A stretch of DNA of 64,000 nucleotides from Nocardia gamkensis NBRC 108242 (GCF_001612985.1 NZ_BDBM01000011.1:1-64000), one strand, 5' to 3'; shown: positions 47,321-56,864, numbered from the stretch's first letter. The notes: generated by a model from the sequence alone, not told the origin. Made by a program: numbers and translations.

Positions 47321-48808
47321 CTACGCACCCACACCGACCGGCTCGGTTTCCCGGCTCTCGCCGAGGGGCGGCTCGGCGACCGGACGCACTCGATGCAGCG
47401 CCGCGTATCCCAGCGCGGCAAGGACAAGGGCGACGAAGATACCGAGGTTGCTGCTGCCCAGGCCGCTCGCTCGGGCGGCGGGGGTGAACAGATATCCGAG
47501 AAGTGGGCCGATATGCGGATCGGGGGAAGTGATCAGGCCGAACCCGACGATCACAGCAACGCAGAGACAGCCGATTCCCGCGCGGTTCACCCCGCCGTAG
47601 CCGCCGACCGGACTGAACAGCGCTGTCCGGTCGTATCCGACGCGGCGGCGCTGCCAGAGGTCGACCACGAAGATCCCGGACCAGGCGGCCATGACGACCG
47701 CCGTGGTGGTCAGAAACGCTTGGAACGGGGCGAAGAAGCCAGGAGCGGCGAAAACGACATATCCGCCTGCGCAGGCGATCAAAACCGCGTCGATCAGCAC
47801 GGTGTAGTGCCGAGGCATCCGCACGCCCAAGGTCTGCAGCGCGAGCCCTGAGGAGTACAGGCCGATGGTGGAGCCGGACACGAAGCCGACCAACGCCAGG
47901 ATCAGGTACGGCACCAGGAACCAAGTGGGCAGATGTGCCGACAAGGCGCTGATCGGATCGGTCTCGGCCAGTGCCGCGACGTCCGGATCGCCCGCCGCCA
48001 GCAGCGTCCCGAATCCCATCAGCACTATCGCGGGGGCGGTGCCGCCGAAGGTGACCCATCCCACCAGCGCGCGTTTGCTGGTCTCGCGAGGCAGATACCT
48101 GGTGTAGTCGGCCGCGCAGTTGACCCAGCTGAGACCGAGCAAGCTGGCGATCAGCAGGACCCCGCCCGCGAATGTGCCCAGGCCGCCGTGGCCGTGGGTG
48201 GCGAACGAGATCCTGGGCAGAGTCAGTGCGATGTAGACGATGGTGAGGGCGGTGAAGGTCAGGGCGAACCACTTCTGGATCCGCAGAATCACGTGACAGC
48301 CGTAGATTCCGAGCACCGTGCTCACCAGGATGACGGTGAGGAGAGTGAAGACCATCAGCGGCCTGGTATCCGCCGCCGGGGCGAGTCGACGCATCACGGT
48401 GCGAGCGGCGAGCGTCGCCAGGACGGCCGAGAAGGTCTCCCATCCGACCAGCGCCAGATAACTGATCGCGGTCGGGACCTTGTTGCCATGGAATCCGAAC
48501 GCCGCCCGACCCGCCACCATGGTCGCGGCCCCGCCCTGCTGTCCGGCCGGCGACACCAGAGCCAGCAGCAGGAAGGAAAGGACCGCGCCGATCGCCGCGG
48601 CCAAAGCGGCCAGATGCCAGTCGAGACCGAGCGCCGTCACATACGGACCGAACGAAACCAAGAGCACATTGCAGCTGGTACCGGCCCACGGCCAGAAAAG
48701 GGTCCTGGGTTTGCCTCGGCGCTCTTCATCGGCGACCCACTCGGTGCCTTTGCGCTCGAAGGACCAGTCGGAAGGTTTCGCCGAAGCCGCCACCATGTCG
48801 ATATCCAT
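47321..48808 (-). CDS. NCS1-family nucleobase (cytosine/purine) permease
   Basis: 495 residues, about twelve membrane spans. N-terminal WFxRKGTEWV-type opening (SFERKGTEWVADEERRG) and FWPWAGTSCNVLLVSFGP followed by GFHGNKVPT, with GWETFSAVL in span 3, match cytosine permease/nucleobase:cation symporter 1. ATG 48808 is preferred over an upstream 12-residue extension. A 16-base palindrome stands 48-63 bases upstream. Cytosine or a purine/uracil would be taken up with a cation. Confidence 0.88.
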   Translation of the reverse strand: MDIDMVAASAKPSDWSFERKGTEWVADEERRGKPRTLFWPWAGTSCNVLLVSFGPYVTALGLDWHLAALAAAIGAVLSFLLLALVSPAGQQGGAATMVAGRAAFGFHGNKVPTAISYLALVGWETFSAVLATLAARTVMRRLAPAADTRPLMVFTLLTVILVSTVLGIYGCHVILRIQKWFALTFTALTIVYIALTLPRISFATHGHGGLGTFAGGVLLIASLLGLSWVNCAADYTRYLPRETSKRALVGWVTFGGTAPAIVLMGFGTLLAAGDPDVAALAETDPISALSAHLPTWFLVPYLILALVGFVSGSTIGLYSSGLALQTLGVRMPRHYTVLIDAVLIACAGGYVVFAAPGFFAPFQAFLTTTAVVMAAWSGIFVVDLWQRRRVGYDRTALFSPVGGYGGVNRAGIGCLCVAVIVGFGLITSPDPHIGPLLGYLFTPAARASGLGSSNLGIFVALVLAALGYAALHRVRPVAEPPLGESRETEPVGVGA

Positions 48809-48855
48809 TCGTCGAAGGGCGGCGAACGAGCCGTTCACGCACACCTGGATAACGT

Positions 48856-48871
48856 GCCGTTATATAACGGC
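48856..48871. promoter_or_regulatory. 16-base perfect palindrome GCCGTTATATAACGGC
   Basis: Perfect dyad 48 bases upstream of the permease start, with an AT core (TTATATAA) that can also serve as a -10 element. Likely operator for a repressor of the permease; no regulator gene is next to it. Confidence 0.6.
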
Positions 48872-49089
48872 TCAGTGTAGGCGTGACGACGATCGCATGG
48901 AACCTTCATTGACGTGACAACTCATTGGCTGCGCGGAGACCGGGGATGCGGTGAGATGGAGGAGGTGAAGGTGGTCTCCAACTGGAGCACCTCTTTATTC
49001 ACGTGCCGGGAGGAACTCCAGCGCGCATGTGACCTGTACGACGAGCCACTATCTGACGGTGTAGTGCGGCCCGTCTCCCGCCTCGGAGG

Positions 49090-51543
49090 TCAAAGCCCCG
49101 CGCGGCGTGCGCCGCGGCGCCGCGGGCGCAACTGGTACAGGCGGTACCAGGCCAGGGCCAGGAAGACAGCCCCCAGGCCGGCGACGACTCCCATATCGAG
49201 GAGCCAGGTGCCGAGGGTGTTCTTCCACAGCGGGTCGGGTGCGCCCGTATGCGGTGAGAGGGTGTCGAGGTCGAGGGTGGCGGCTCCCGCGCCGAACCCC
49301 CAGCGGGACGGCGAGATGTAGGACAGCTGCTCCAGAACGGGTGTGCCGGGGAGCCGCACCAGCCCGCCCGTGAGTACCAGTTGCGCCATGGAGAGCACGA
49401 TCAGCAGCGGCAGCGTCTTCTCCGAGGTGTTCACCGCCACCGACACCAGCAAGCCCAGAGCCAGTGACGCGATGCCGAGCAGCGCCATCGCGAGGATCAG
49501 CTCCAGCTCGACGGAGGTGAAAAGCCCTTTCGGCGGCATGCTCACACCGATCGTGCCGACCAACACCAGCACCGCCGCCTGCAAGGTGGTGATCACCCCG
49601 AGGACCAGCAGTTTCGACATCAGATAGACGCCCGCCGACAAACCCGCGGCGCGTTCTCTGCGGTAGATCGTCTGCTCCTTGACGATCTCGCGAATCGAGT
49701 TGCCGGTGCCGACGAAGCAGGCGGCGAAGGCCAAAACCATGAGCTTGGTCGGGGCATCGACGTTGGTTCCCGGCGCCCCGATGAACCCCTCGCCCGATGG
49801 CACCGCGGCGATCAAGCCGCCCAGCAGTACGGGCATCACACCGAGTAGTGCCAGATAGCTGCGATCCGAGGCGATCACCGCCAGATATCGCCTGCACAAC
49901 GTACTGAGCTGGCTGAACTTGGACTGCGGCGCGGGCGGCGGGGCAGGTGTGTGCACCTCCGCGGGGCCGACATCGTCGGTCGGTGCGACCGCCGCGTACT
50001 GCTCGAAGCGTGGCGAAGCCTGGAATTCACCGGCCCAGTCGCGCTCCTCATCGCGGTCGAATGCCTGGAAGACCTCGGCCCAGGTGCGCTTCCCGAACTG
50101 CTGCAATCCCTCGGCGGGCGGTCCGTAATAGGCCAGTTTGCCGCCGGGCACCAAGACCAGCAGACGGTCGCAGGAATCGAGGTTCGCCACGCTGTGGGTG
50201 ACGACGATGACCGTTCGTCCGTCGTGTGCCAGTTCCGACAGCATCTCCATGACCGTCTTGTCCAGACCGGGGTCCAGACCGGAGGTCGGTTCGTCGAGGA
50301 ACAGCAGCGACGGTTTGGTCAGCAACTCCAGCGCGACGCTCACCCGTTTGCGCTGACCGCCCGAGAGCTTGTCGATGCGGGTATCCGCGTGCCGTGCCAG
50401 GCCCAGTTCTTCGAGCACTTCGTCGACCCGCTGCTCGCGCTCCTCGCGTCCCGTGTCACCGGGGAAGCGCAGCTCGGCAGCGTAGAGCAGCGCGCGCCGC
50501 GTCGGAAGCTGGTTGTGCAGGATGTCCTCCTGCGGGACCAGTCCGATCCGGTGCCGGAGCTCGTCGTAATCGGTGTACAAGTCGCGTCCGTCGTAGCGGA
50601 CCGTCCCTTCCGTCGCGGGCCGCAATCCGGTGACCGCGCCGAGCAGAGTGGACTTGCCCGCCCCGCTCGGCCCGATGACGCCGACGAGCGAGCGTTGCGG
50701 GATGGGGAACCCCACCCCGTCCAGGAGCACTTTGCCTTCCGGTGTCCGTACCGTGAGGTTCTGCACCGAAACCGACACCTCACCGGTGTCGACGGACTCG
50801 CGCAGCTCGTCGCCGACCAGCCGGAACGTGGTATGCCCCAGACCGATCGAATCGAAGTCGGTGAGGTCGGCGGCCTCGACTCGGGAGCCGTTGACGTAGG
50901 TGCCGTTATGGCTGTCGAGGTCGACGATCCGGTACTTACCCGGGCCGATCGTGCGCAGCTCGGCGTGATGGCGGGAGACCATGAGGTCGGGCGTGACGAT
51001 GTCGTTGTCGGTAGCCCGTCCGATCCGGAGCGTGGGTTCGGTGATCCGGACGACCGCGGTGGGATGGGCGGTCGGAGGCGAAACTCGCCTGGGGACGCCC
51101 GGAAGGAACTTCGTGACCGTGGCTTCGTCGTCGAGGTCGTAGCCGGGATCGGCGACGAGCATCGTGTCTCCACCGGCCTCGGCACCGGACTCGGGGGCGG
51201 GCCGCCCGTCTTGTCCTTCCAGGGAACAGGCCAACTGCTCGCCGTCGACCGCGTGACCCAGCTGGAACGTCTCGTCGTGGTCGATCACCATCTCCTCGAC
51301 GCGGTGACCGTCGAAAAAGGTTCCGTTCAGACTGCCCGCGTCCTCGATTTTCCAACCTTCCGCATCCCGTTCCAGAACGGCATGCAAGGAAGATACGCGC
51401 GGATCGGTGACGACGACGTCGGCCTCTGGATCCCGGCCGACGTTATATGCGCCCCCGGCACGTAGCCGATAGACGCGTTCCCTGGTCTGCACCACGAGAA
51501 CCGGCGCATCGGGAAATTCGGTGGAGGACGATTCATCCGCCAT
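49090..51543 (-). CDS. FHA-domain ABC transporter, ATPase + permease fusion (Rv1747-like)
   Basis: 817 residues. Two FHA domains (~30-100: GRDPEADVVVTDPRVSSLHAVLE; ~172-240: GRATDNDIVTPDLMVSRHHAEL) with intact Ser/Arg/His pThr-recognition residues. ABC ATPase ~255-510: Walker A GPSGAGKSTLLGAV, signature LSGGQRKRVSVALELL, Walker B LLFLDEPTSGLDPG. ABC2-type membrane domain ~560-810 with six spans. Same architecture as mycobacterial Rv1747, a lipooligosaccharide/PIM exporter regulated by Ser/Thr kinases through FHA binding; here no kinase gene is adjacent. Confidence 0.93.
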   Translation of the reverse strand: MADESSSTEFPDAPVLVVQTRERVYRLRAGGAYNVGRDPEADVVVTDPRVSSLHAVLERDAEGWKIEDAGSLNGTFFDGHRVEEMVIDHDETFQLGHAVDGEQLACSLEGQDGRPAPESGAEAGGDTMLVADPGYDLDDEATVTKFLPGVPRRVSPPTAHPTAVVRITEPTLRIGRATDNDIVTPDLMVSRHHAELRTIGPGKYRIVDLDSHNGTYVNGSRVEAADLTDFDSIGLGHTTFRLVGDELRESVDTGEVSVSVQNLTVRTPEGKVLLDGVGFPIPQRSLVGVIGPSGAGKSTLLGAVTGLRPATEGTVRYDGRDLYTDYDELRHRIGLVPQEDILHNQLPTRRALLYAAELRFPGDTGREEREQRVDEVLEELGLARHADTRIDKLSGGQRKRVSVALELLTKPSLLFLDEPTSGLDPGLDKTVMEMLSELAHDGRTVIVVTHSVANLDSCDRLLVLVPGGKLAYYGPPAEGLQQFGKRTWAEVFQAFDRDEERDWAGEFQASPRFEQYAAVAPTDDVGPAEVHTPAPPPAPQSKFSQLSTLCRRYLAVIASDRSYLALLGVMPVLLGGLIAAVPSGEGFIGAPGTNVDAPTKLMVLAFAACFVGTGNSIREIVKEQTIYRRERAAGLSAGVYLMSKLLVLGVITTLQAAVLVLVGTIGVSMPPKGLFTSVELELILAMALLGIASLALGLLVSVAVNTSEKTLPLLIVLSMAQLVLTGGLVRLPGTPVLEQLSYISPSRWGFGAGAATLDLDTLSPHTGAPDPLWKNTLGTWLLDMGVVAGLGAVFLALAWYRLYQLRPRRRGARRAGL

Positions 51544-52182
51544 ATTGCGAGTATACGACCGGGCCGTACTACCGCCGCAAGAGTTGTTCGTCGCCGAGAT
51601 GTCAGGGCGAGATCGGCCGCATCGGGCATCGTCCGTGCTACCGAGCTATCCCATCGGACCCGGTTCGAACAGCGCATACCCACCGGTCGAGCCGAAGGGC
51701 TACCACATCCGCGCCCATGTGAACCCGGCGGACGAGCTGGCGGGTTTTCATCACTCGGTGTTATTCGGCGAGAACGACATCACACGGTTCTGAAATGCCG
51801 AAGGGCGCTGGAAGATACGGCTTCGCTGCGAAAGATGGAACCGGACTCGAACCATCGAGAAATTTCGGAACATTGTGCTGCGAGCGGTTCTGCTGCGATA
51901 ACTCGGCCTGTCGGATGCTTCGAAAAGTGGTATCGCGCCGCGTACGTCCTTCGAATTCGTCGACGCATCACCCGCTGGCGCTGATCGACGATTTTCGGGT
52001 CGATCAGCGAATTCGTGTTACGGGGGCACTTCGATCTCGGCCGGATCTATCCCCGGTGAGCACCGTTTCGAGCAAAATCCTTTGCGGAGGTGTCTGATAC
52101 AGCGGGATCGAGATCAGATCCACCGGCGGTCAGGAACTCCCGATTCCTCACACTTCCGGGCGTCACCGCGATGGTGGTCGCC
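51544..52182. other. intergenic region with an 11-base-arm hairpin
   Basis: About 640 bases between two leftward genes. No convincing protein gene. Contains the strong inverted repeat at 51979-52009. A short tRNA T-arm-like string at ~51840 does not fold into a tRNA. Confidence 0.45.
51979..52009. repeat. perfect inverted repeat, 11-base arms, 9-base loop
   Basis: CGCTGATCGAC / GTCGATCAGCG around GATTTTCGG. Strong stem in a gene-free region upstream of the FHA/ABC gene. No T-run follows, so factor-independent termination is doubtful; could be an operator or an RNA structure. Confidence 0.55.
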
Positions 52183-53493
52183 TCAACTGTGCGCGGGGAC
52201 CTCGGGTACTTCGGCGGCAGGGTCTTGTTTTCGCGGTCCGGTCGGTGTCCGGGTGAGGATCGCGGTGACCACGGCGAGGTAGACCGCGACAGGGACGCCG
52301 CAGACGATGGCACGTACCGTGGGGGGCATCTGTTCGCTCGCGGCGGTCATGGCGGGGACGTAGCTGGGTGCCCCGGTCAGGCCGAGGGTCTTGATTTCGG
52401 CGTAGAGCCAACTGGTCAGCCACATCGAGGACGCCGCGAACGTGGTTGTCGCCGCGGTGATCCGGAGCATGCGGCACGTGTTCACCCGCGCCGTGGAGTG
52501 CAGCAAGACGATCAGCAACGGCACGTACCACACCCAGTGGTGGCCCCACGCCAGCGGCGGCACGACGCATCCGATCAACCCGGTCACGACGATCCCGAGC
52601 AGCGGCCTTCGGGTGCGGTGGGCGCGGACCGCGGCGGCATAGCCGAAACCGGCGGCACCGGCGACACATGTCGCCCAGAGCCAGTCCGGTGCGAGCTGCG
52701 GTGCCCACAGGTTCGACAGCACGCCGTTGATCGACTGATTTCCCGGGTGGGTGACCGGGCCGATGCGGTCGACGTCGCCGGCGGCATCGCGCCAGAACAT
52801 CCAGGCGTCGCCCGGCAGGATCAGCCAGGCCGCGACCACGGTGGCCGAACCGGTGGCCACCGCGGTGGCCACGGCGCGCCACTGCCGGGTGAGCAGCAGA
52901 TACGGCAGGAACACGATCGCGGTCAGCTTGATCCCGGCGACAAGGCCGACCGAGAATCCACGCAGCCGCGCCGAGGCCGGACGGGTGAGGTCCCAGACCA
53001 GGACCGCCATCAGCAGCAGGTTGATCTGCCCCTGCCACAGCGTGCCTCGTACCGCTTCGATGTCGACCGCGACCAACCCCAGTCCGAGACACAGCAGTGC
53101 CAGGCGCGCATCGCCGCGGTAACCGAGCACTCGCCAGCATCGCCAGATCGTGGCCCACAGAGCAACACACGACATCGCGAACCAGACGACTTTCGCGACG
53201 CCGAACGACACGATCGCGAGCGGAACGAAACACAAGGCTGCGAACGGCGGGTAGGTGAACCAACCCCCCGGTGGAATCGGCGCGGAGTAGAGCTCCTGCG
53301 AATCGAGCACCGCGCGGGCGGCATTGCGGTAGATCGCCAAATCACCGTGGTTGACCAGCAAGCCGAATTGCGGCGCGGCGGTGAACGGCACCAGCGCGGC
53401 CTGCGCCAACAGCGCCGCGATGCCTGCGGCGAGCGCGAAGATCGCCCATCCGGTCGAGACCGTCGCGCCGGTCGAGTCCGCACTCCGCGTCAT
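52183..53493 (-). CDS. GT87-family glycosyltransferase (DUF2029), mannosyltransferase-like
   Basis: 436 residues starting MTRSADSTGATVSTG. About ten membrane spans. The extracytoplasmic first loop after span 1 has the family motif DLAIYRNAARAVLDSQELY (Asp of the DL/Y site as in C-type GTs using polyprenyl-phosphate donors). GT87 enzymes act in PIM/lipomannan assembly in mycolate actinomycetes. Preceded upstream by a hypothetical gene. Confidence 0.85.
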   Translation of the reverse strand: MTRSADSTGATVSTGWAIFALAAGIAALLAQAALVPFTAAPQFGLLVNHGDLAIYRNAARAVLDSQELYSAPIPPGGWFTYPPFAALCFVPLAIVSFGVAKVVWFAMSCVALWATIWRCWRVLGYRGDARLALLCLGLGLVAVDIEAVRGTLWQGQINLLLMAVLVWDLTRPASARLRGFSVGLVAGIKLTAIVFLPYLLLTRQWRAVATAVATGSATVVAAWLILPGDAWMFWRDAAGDVDRIGPVTHPGNQSINGVLSNLWAPQLAPDWLWATCVAGAAGFGYAAAVRAHRTRRPLLGIVVTGLIGCVVPPLAWGHHWVWYVPLLIVLLHSTARVNTCRMLRITAATTTFAASSMWLTSWLYAEIKTLGLTGAPSYVPAMTAASEQMPPTVRAIVCGVPVAVYLAVVTAILTRTPTGPRKQDPAAEVPEVPAHS

Positions 53494-53588
53494 CGCGCCC
53501 CCACATCTTCCCCTCGAGAGGCTTGCTGTCGCCGTCACGGTAGCAAGTTGCGCAGGCCCTTCATTCGGGTGTCGGCGTCACCGAGCGC

Positions 53589-54272
53589 TCAGCCGGCGAA
53601 CGGGGGCAAGGCCGCGAATTCGGGGGCCAGCCGGGCGGTCGGGACGGTGTGTGCGATCCAGCGGCGGGCGCGGCTGAGGGGATGGTCGGGAAATTTCGCG
53701 TCCCATCGGATGTCGTCGGCCATGGTGAACGGCAGCCGCCCCCGCACCTCGGGCGCGTAGGGATGCGGCGGATACATGTTGTCGAAACCTATCTCCGTCG
53801 CGAGTACGGCCTCGCGCACACCGGTGGTGCCGGACTCGGGACAAAGGATCTGTAGCACCGCGCTGCTGTCGGCCTTCGGGACGATCACGGACGCGGCGAA
53901 CACCAAGCCCTGCGGCTGGTTCGGTAACGGCAGCTTCTCCATTCGCAACAGCGCGGGCTGAGCGTCCAGCCACACCACGAAAGCCTCGATCAGGCAGCCG
54001 TTCTCGGCGCTGCGCTCGGCCAGGCGACGACGCAGAGTCGTCAGATCCTCGAGCGGTGCGGGCAGGTCCGGGACGAGGCCGAAGTACGTCACGTTCACCA
54101 TGTCACCGGTCCGGGGATCGCGCCAGGTCGCGTTGTCGACCTGCTGCATCCGACCGGTGTCGAACGAAATGGGCACCGACGCAGAGTATCTGCAGCCCGC
54201 AGGTACAGGCGTGCCGGAGTCCGAGAGACCCAATGCGGTTGTCAGTGCCTCGTATTGGCGTGGAGGCAGCAC
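53589..54272 (-). CDS. conserved hypothetical protein
   Basis: 227 residues starting at GTG 54272, which has GGAG five bases upstream (VLPPRQYEALTTALGLS). Mixed alpha/beta protein: DNATWRDPRTGDMVNVTYFGL, VVWLDAQPALLRMEKLPLPNQPQGLVFAASVIVPK. No signal peptide. I do not recognise the family. Leftward, 95 bases before the GT87 gene. Confidence 0.7.
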   Translation of the reverse strand: MLPPRQYEALTTALGLSDSGTPVPAGCRYSASVPISFDTGRMQQVDNATWRDPRTGDMVNVTYFGLVPDLPAPLEDLTTLRRRLAERSAENGCLIEAFVVWLDAQPALLRMEKLPLPNQPQGLVFAASVIVPKADSSAVLQILCPESGTTGVREAVLATEIGFDNMYPPHPYAPEVRGRLPFTMADDIRWDAKFPDHPLSRARRWIAHTVPTARLAPEFAALPPFAG

Positions 54273-54407
54273 TCCTTCTCCAGGTTCCCTGCCGGATGCG
54301 GGCTTTGCCGGGACCCTATCCAAGCGGGTGGGGCCGAGCCCGCAGCGCGTATGGTGCCATGTGGTGGCCGCGACGACCCGCCTGCGGTGGTCGATCACCC
54401 CGGACAG

Positions 54408-54917
54408 CTACGGTGAGGTCCGTAGCCAATCGGTGAGCGCTGTGAAGTCCGTATCGAGCAGACCCAGAACGCCGTCGACACGATGCAGCAGGGCGCGGCC
54501 GTGGTGGTTTCCGCAGACCCAGGCCGAATCCTGCTCCCTGATCTCGTCATCGATCCAGATGAACGAGCGTCCGGCGGCCGAGGTGACCACAGCTCTGGTC
54601 TTCCAGTGCAACTCGTCGTCGAAATAGTCGCCGCCGGGATAGTCGGGCAACGCCACCACCGGCAGCTGCGGCAGACCGAGGATCGGCGCGAGCACGCGGT
54701 TGGCGTCCTCGCCCCAGCCGGTGGCCCACCTCAGCTCGCAGTCCAGTGCCAGCAGTCGGTCGCCGAGGCTTCGGGTCAACCCGGACAGGAGCGGATTCGA
54801 TGGCTGCTGCCGTGCCGACCAGTCCACCTCGCTCACCGCTGGAGCGGCGGTGCCGTAGGGCAGCAATGTCCCATCGACGTCCAAGAACAACAACGGTCGA
54901 GTCGAACCACCGGCCAC
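54408..54917 (-). CDS. HAD-superfamily protein (Swiss-Army-Knife RNA-repair HAD-like)
   Basis: 169 residues from GTG 54917, with HAD motif I LLFLDVDGTLLPYG (DxDGT) near the start and motif IV region SFIWIDDEI at the end. The pattern (WATGWGEDANRVLAPILGLP, WKTRAVVTSAAGRSFIWIDDE) resembles the HAD domain of Swiss Army Knife RNA-repair proteins. Start is uncertain: an ATG at 55013 gives a longer basic N-terminus. Confidence 0.75.
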   Translation of the reverse strand: MAGGSTRPLLFLDVDGTLLPYGTAAPAVSEVDWSARQQPSNPLLSGLTRSLGDRLLALDCELRWATGWGEDANRVLAPILGLPQLPVVALPDYPGGDYFDDELHWKTRAVVTSAAGRSFIWIDDEIREQDSAWVCGNHHGRALLHRVDGVLGLLDTDFTALTDWLRTSP

Positions 54918-55093
54918 GGCGACAATTCTGCGTACCGCAGCGGCGTGACGGCAACCGGGTCGAGGGCAACTCCCGGCAGTTGCTCGAACCTGCCGCATCG
55001 GCTGTGCTGACATTCGCGGTGAATCCTTTGGTGATGTCCGGCCCTCTCATACACGTGCCGGCAACCAGGTCGGCGCGAATCGAGGAGGTTATC

Positions 55094-55183
55094 GTGATCA
55101 TTGCCGCCATCGCAGTGGTGACCGTGCTGGTGGGCTGGTGCAGCGTTACCGTGCTCCGCCGCTGGAGCCGCTCGCGTGACTGA
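55094..55183 (+). CDS. 29-residue single-span membrane peptide leading the sigma operon
   Basis: From GTG 55094 reads MIIAAIAVVTVLVGWCSVTV then LRRWSRSRD: one hydrophobic span followed by a positive cytoplasmic tail. GAGGAGGT at 55083-55090 is the strongest ribosome site in this stretch and lies at correct spacing. The stop overlaps the sigma-factor start (GTG 55176) by eight bases, so the two are translationally coupled. Function unknown; possibly a leader or membrane tether for the sigma factor. Confidence 0.6.
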   Translation: MIIAAIAVVTVLVGWCSVTVLRRWSRSRD

Positions 55184-55742
55184 CCACACCTGGCCGGACG
55201 AGCGTTTGGTGGCCGCGGCGCGCGAAGGCGACGCCGTGGCGATCGCCGCACTGGTATCCGGCTCGTACCCGCATGTGCGCCGGTTCGCGCACACACTGTG
55301 CGCCTCCGCCGAAGACGCGGAGGACGCCGCACAAGAAGCGCTGATCATCCTCTATCGCAAGATCGGGACGTTGCGGGCCTCCGGTGCGCTGGCGTCGTGG
55401 ATGTTCCGCATCGTCCGCAACGAGTGCGTACGGCAGTGGCGCATGGTGACAAGGCAATTCGACCTGATGCCCGATTCCGTCGTGGCGTCGGCCGAGGACG
55501 AGGCCGTGCAGCGACTCGAAGCCGCCCGAGTGGCGGCGGTGATCGCCGCGCTGCCCGCCGACCAGCGGCGGGTGCTGATCATGCGAGACGTTCAGGGGTA
55601 CAGCGGCCGGATGGTCGCGGGCATGCTCGGCCTGAGTGTCGCGGCGATGAAGTCACGGCTGCACCGTGCCCGGGCAACGGTGCAGCACCAGCTGCGGAAT
55701 ACACCGCACCCAACTCCGGAAAGGAGCGGACAGAATGACTGA
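55176..55742 (+). CDS. ECF-type RNA polymerase sigma factor
   Basis: 188 residues from GTG 55176. Region 2 (~22-90): SYPHVRRFAHTLCASAEDAEDAAQEALIILYRKIGTLRA and WMFRIVRNECVRQWR. Region 4 (~125-175): ALPADQRRVLIMRDVQGYSGRMVAGMLGLSVAAMKSRLHRARA. No C-terminal extension. The next gene, a small membrane protein with paired cysteines, overlaps it by eight bases and could be its anti-sigma partner, although it lacks a typical zinc anti-sigma domain. Confidence 0.92.
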   Translation: MTDHTWPDERLVAAAREGDAVAIAALVSGSYPHVRRFAHTLCASAEDAEDAAQEALIILYRKIGTLRASGALASWMFRIVRNECVRQWRMVTRQFDLMPDSVVASAEDEAVQRLEAARVAAVIAALPADQRRVLIMRDVQGYSGRMVAGMLGLSVAAMKSRLHRARATVQHQLRNTPHPTPERSGQND

Positions 55743-56097
55743 CGGGCAGAACTTCGCCAGCGCCTCGGTGCCCCGGCATCTGGCACGCGGCGTCGTGGGA
55801 TTCGGCGCGCTGATCGGCGCGATCGCGTTGCTGCCGGTATTCGGGATGTTCGCCTTGCTGCTCGCACCGGTGGGTCTGCTCGCACTGCGCGGGTGCCCGA
55901 CCTGCTGGGCGATCGGGCTGATGCAAACCATCTCACGGGGCCGACTGCAACGTTCGTGCGTCGACGGTCGGTGCCGCCTGACCGGTGCCGAGCACCTCCG
56001 CTCCGGACATGGCACCCGGGCGCCTGATCATGTGGTGACAGCAGTCGGCGGCAATGTGCGACGAGCGTCACACCCGGGAGATGGCGCTGTCATGTAA
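55735..56097 (+). CDS. small membrane protein with Cys pairs (ECF operon partner)
   Basis: 120 residues starting MTDGQNFASASVPRHLARG. One or two membrane spans (GALIGAIALLPVFGMFALLLAPVGLLAL), then RGCPTCWAIGLMQTISRGRLQRSCVDGRC with CPTC and C-x4-C pairs, then a polar tail. Resembles the short DUF2892/YgaP-type CPTCW membrane proteins. Overlaps the sigma stop; likely thiol sensor or anti-sigma partner. Confidence 0.75.
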   Translation: MTDGQNFASASVPRHLARGVVGFGALIGAIALLPVFGMFALLLAPVGLLALRGCPTCWAIGLMQTISRGRLQRSCVDGRCRLTGAEHLRSGHGTRAPDHVVTAVGGNVRRASHPGDGAVM

Positions 56098-56322
56098 CGC
56101 TGAGCGCTGCTGTGACGAATAACAGGCGGGTACAGATGTTTTGGTCACCACTGGGGGTGGCCGGTACCCGCTGTCGGATACGCGCGCTGCCGCCGGACCA
56201 AGCACAACTTTCCCCCTGCCCGGCGGCAGCGCCCGCCGCCGCGAGTCGTCACATTCCGCTCACCGAGCCGGCCTGGGCTGGGCTTCGGCGGCTACCGACC
56301 TCCGACGGGCCGTGGACGGTTG

Positions 56323-56619
56323 TCAGTGGTGCGGCTGGTGGGTGGTGGCTCTGAACAGCACGCGGTCCAAGGATTCTCGTAGCGCTTCCATGTCTCGAGG
56401 TGCGCCGATCTCGGGGAGTTCCTCGACCACCGCGGCCGCGATGTCGCGGAGTTTGATGTTGGTGTCCTGGGAGGCGGTTCGCAGGATCGCGAAGGCGTGG
56501 TCGGCGTCGACGCTGTAGACCAGCATCACCGCACCCTTCGCCTGCTCGATCACCTGTCGCGCGGCGGCGACCACTGCCTCATCGACCCCGTCAGGCGGCA
56601 TGTTTCCCACTCCCGGCAT
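56323..56619 (-). CDS. ANTAR-domain protein
   Basis: 98 residues. The ANTAR RNA-binding pattern: VIEQAKGAVMLVYSVDADHAFAILRTASQDTNIKLRDIAAAVVEELP. ANTAR proteins bind paired hairpins to antiterminate transcription; there is no GAF or receiver domain here, so it is a minimal ANTAR protein. ATG 56601 is an alternative start. Stands alone between sigma operon and the antigen-85-like gene. Confidence 0.88.
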   Translation of the reverse strand: MPGVGNMPPDGVDEAVVAAARQVIEQAKGAVMLVYSVDADHAFAILRTASQDTNIKLRDIAAAVVEELPEIGAPRDMEALRESLDRVLFRATTHQPHH

Positions 56620-56864
56620 CTACCCCGTCTTCCGGCATCGAAACGGCCCGGTGCGCCGGTGAATCGGGTAGCGCAGCCCGCCCTTTCGATGCTCCGGCAG
56701 CGGTGGCACCCTGATCGCGGTTTCGAGCCCTGCCATACCGCGAATGCGGTCCTCGTCTACACGAGCACATTATTTCCGTTCCGCGGCTCTCACACTCTCG
56801 GAGTGGGCGCGGCGGTGCTACTTCCGGACCGTTGTCCCGCTGCGCGACCCGCTGACCGCCGCCT

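Noticed and set aside
51800..51900. Possible tRNA (GGTTCGAGTCC on the minus strand)
   Set aside because: The T-arm stem does not pair and no cloverleaf can be drawn.
55735..56097. Calling the membrane protein a classical zinc anti-sigma factor
   Set aside because: It lacks the HxxxCxxC motif and an N-terminal cytoplasmic anti-sigma domain; only the gene order suggests a partner role.
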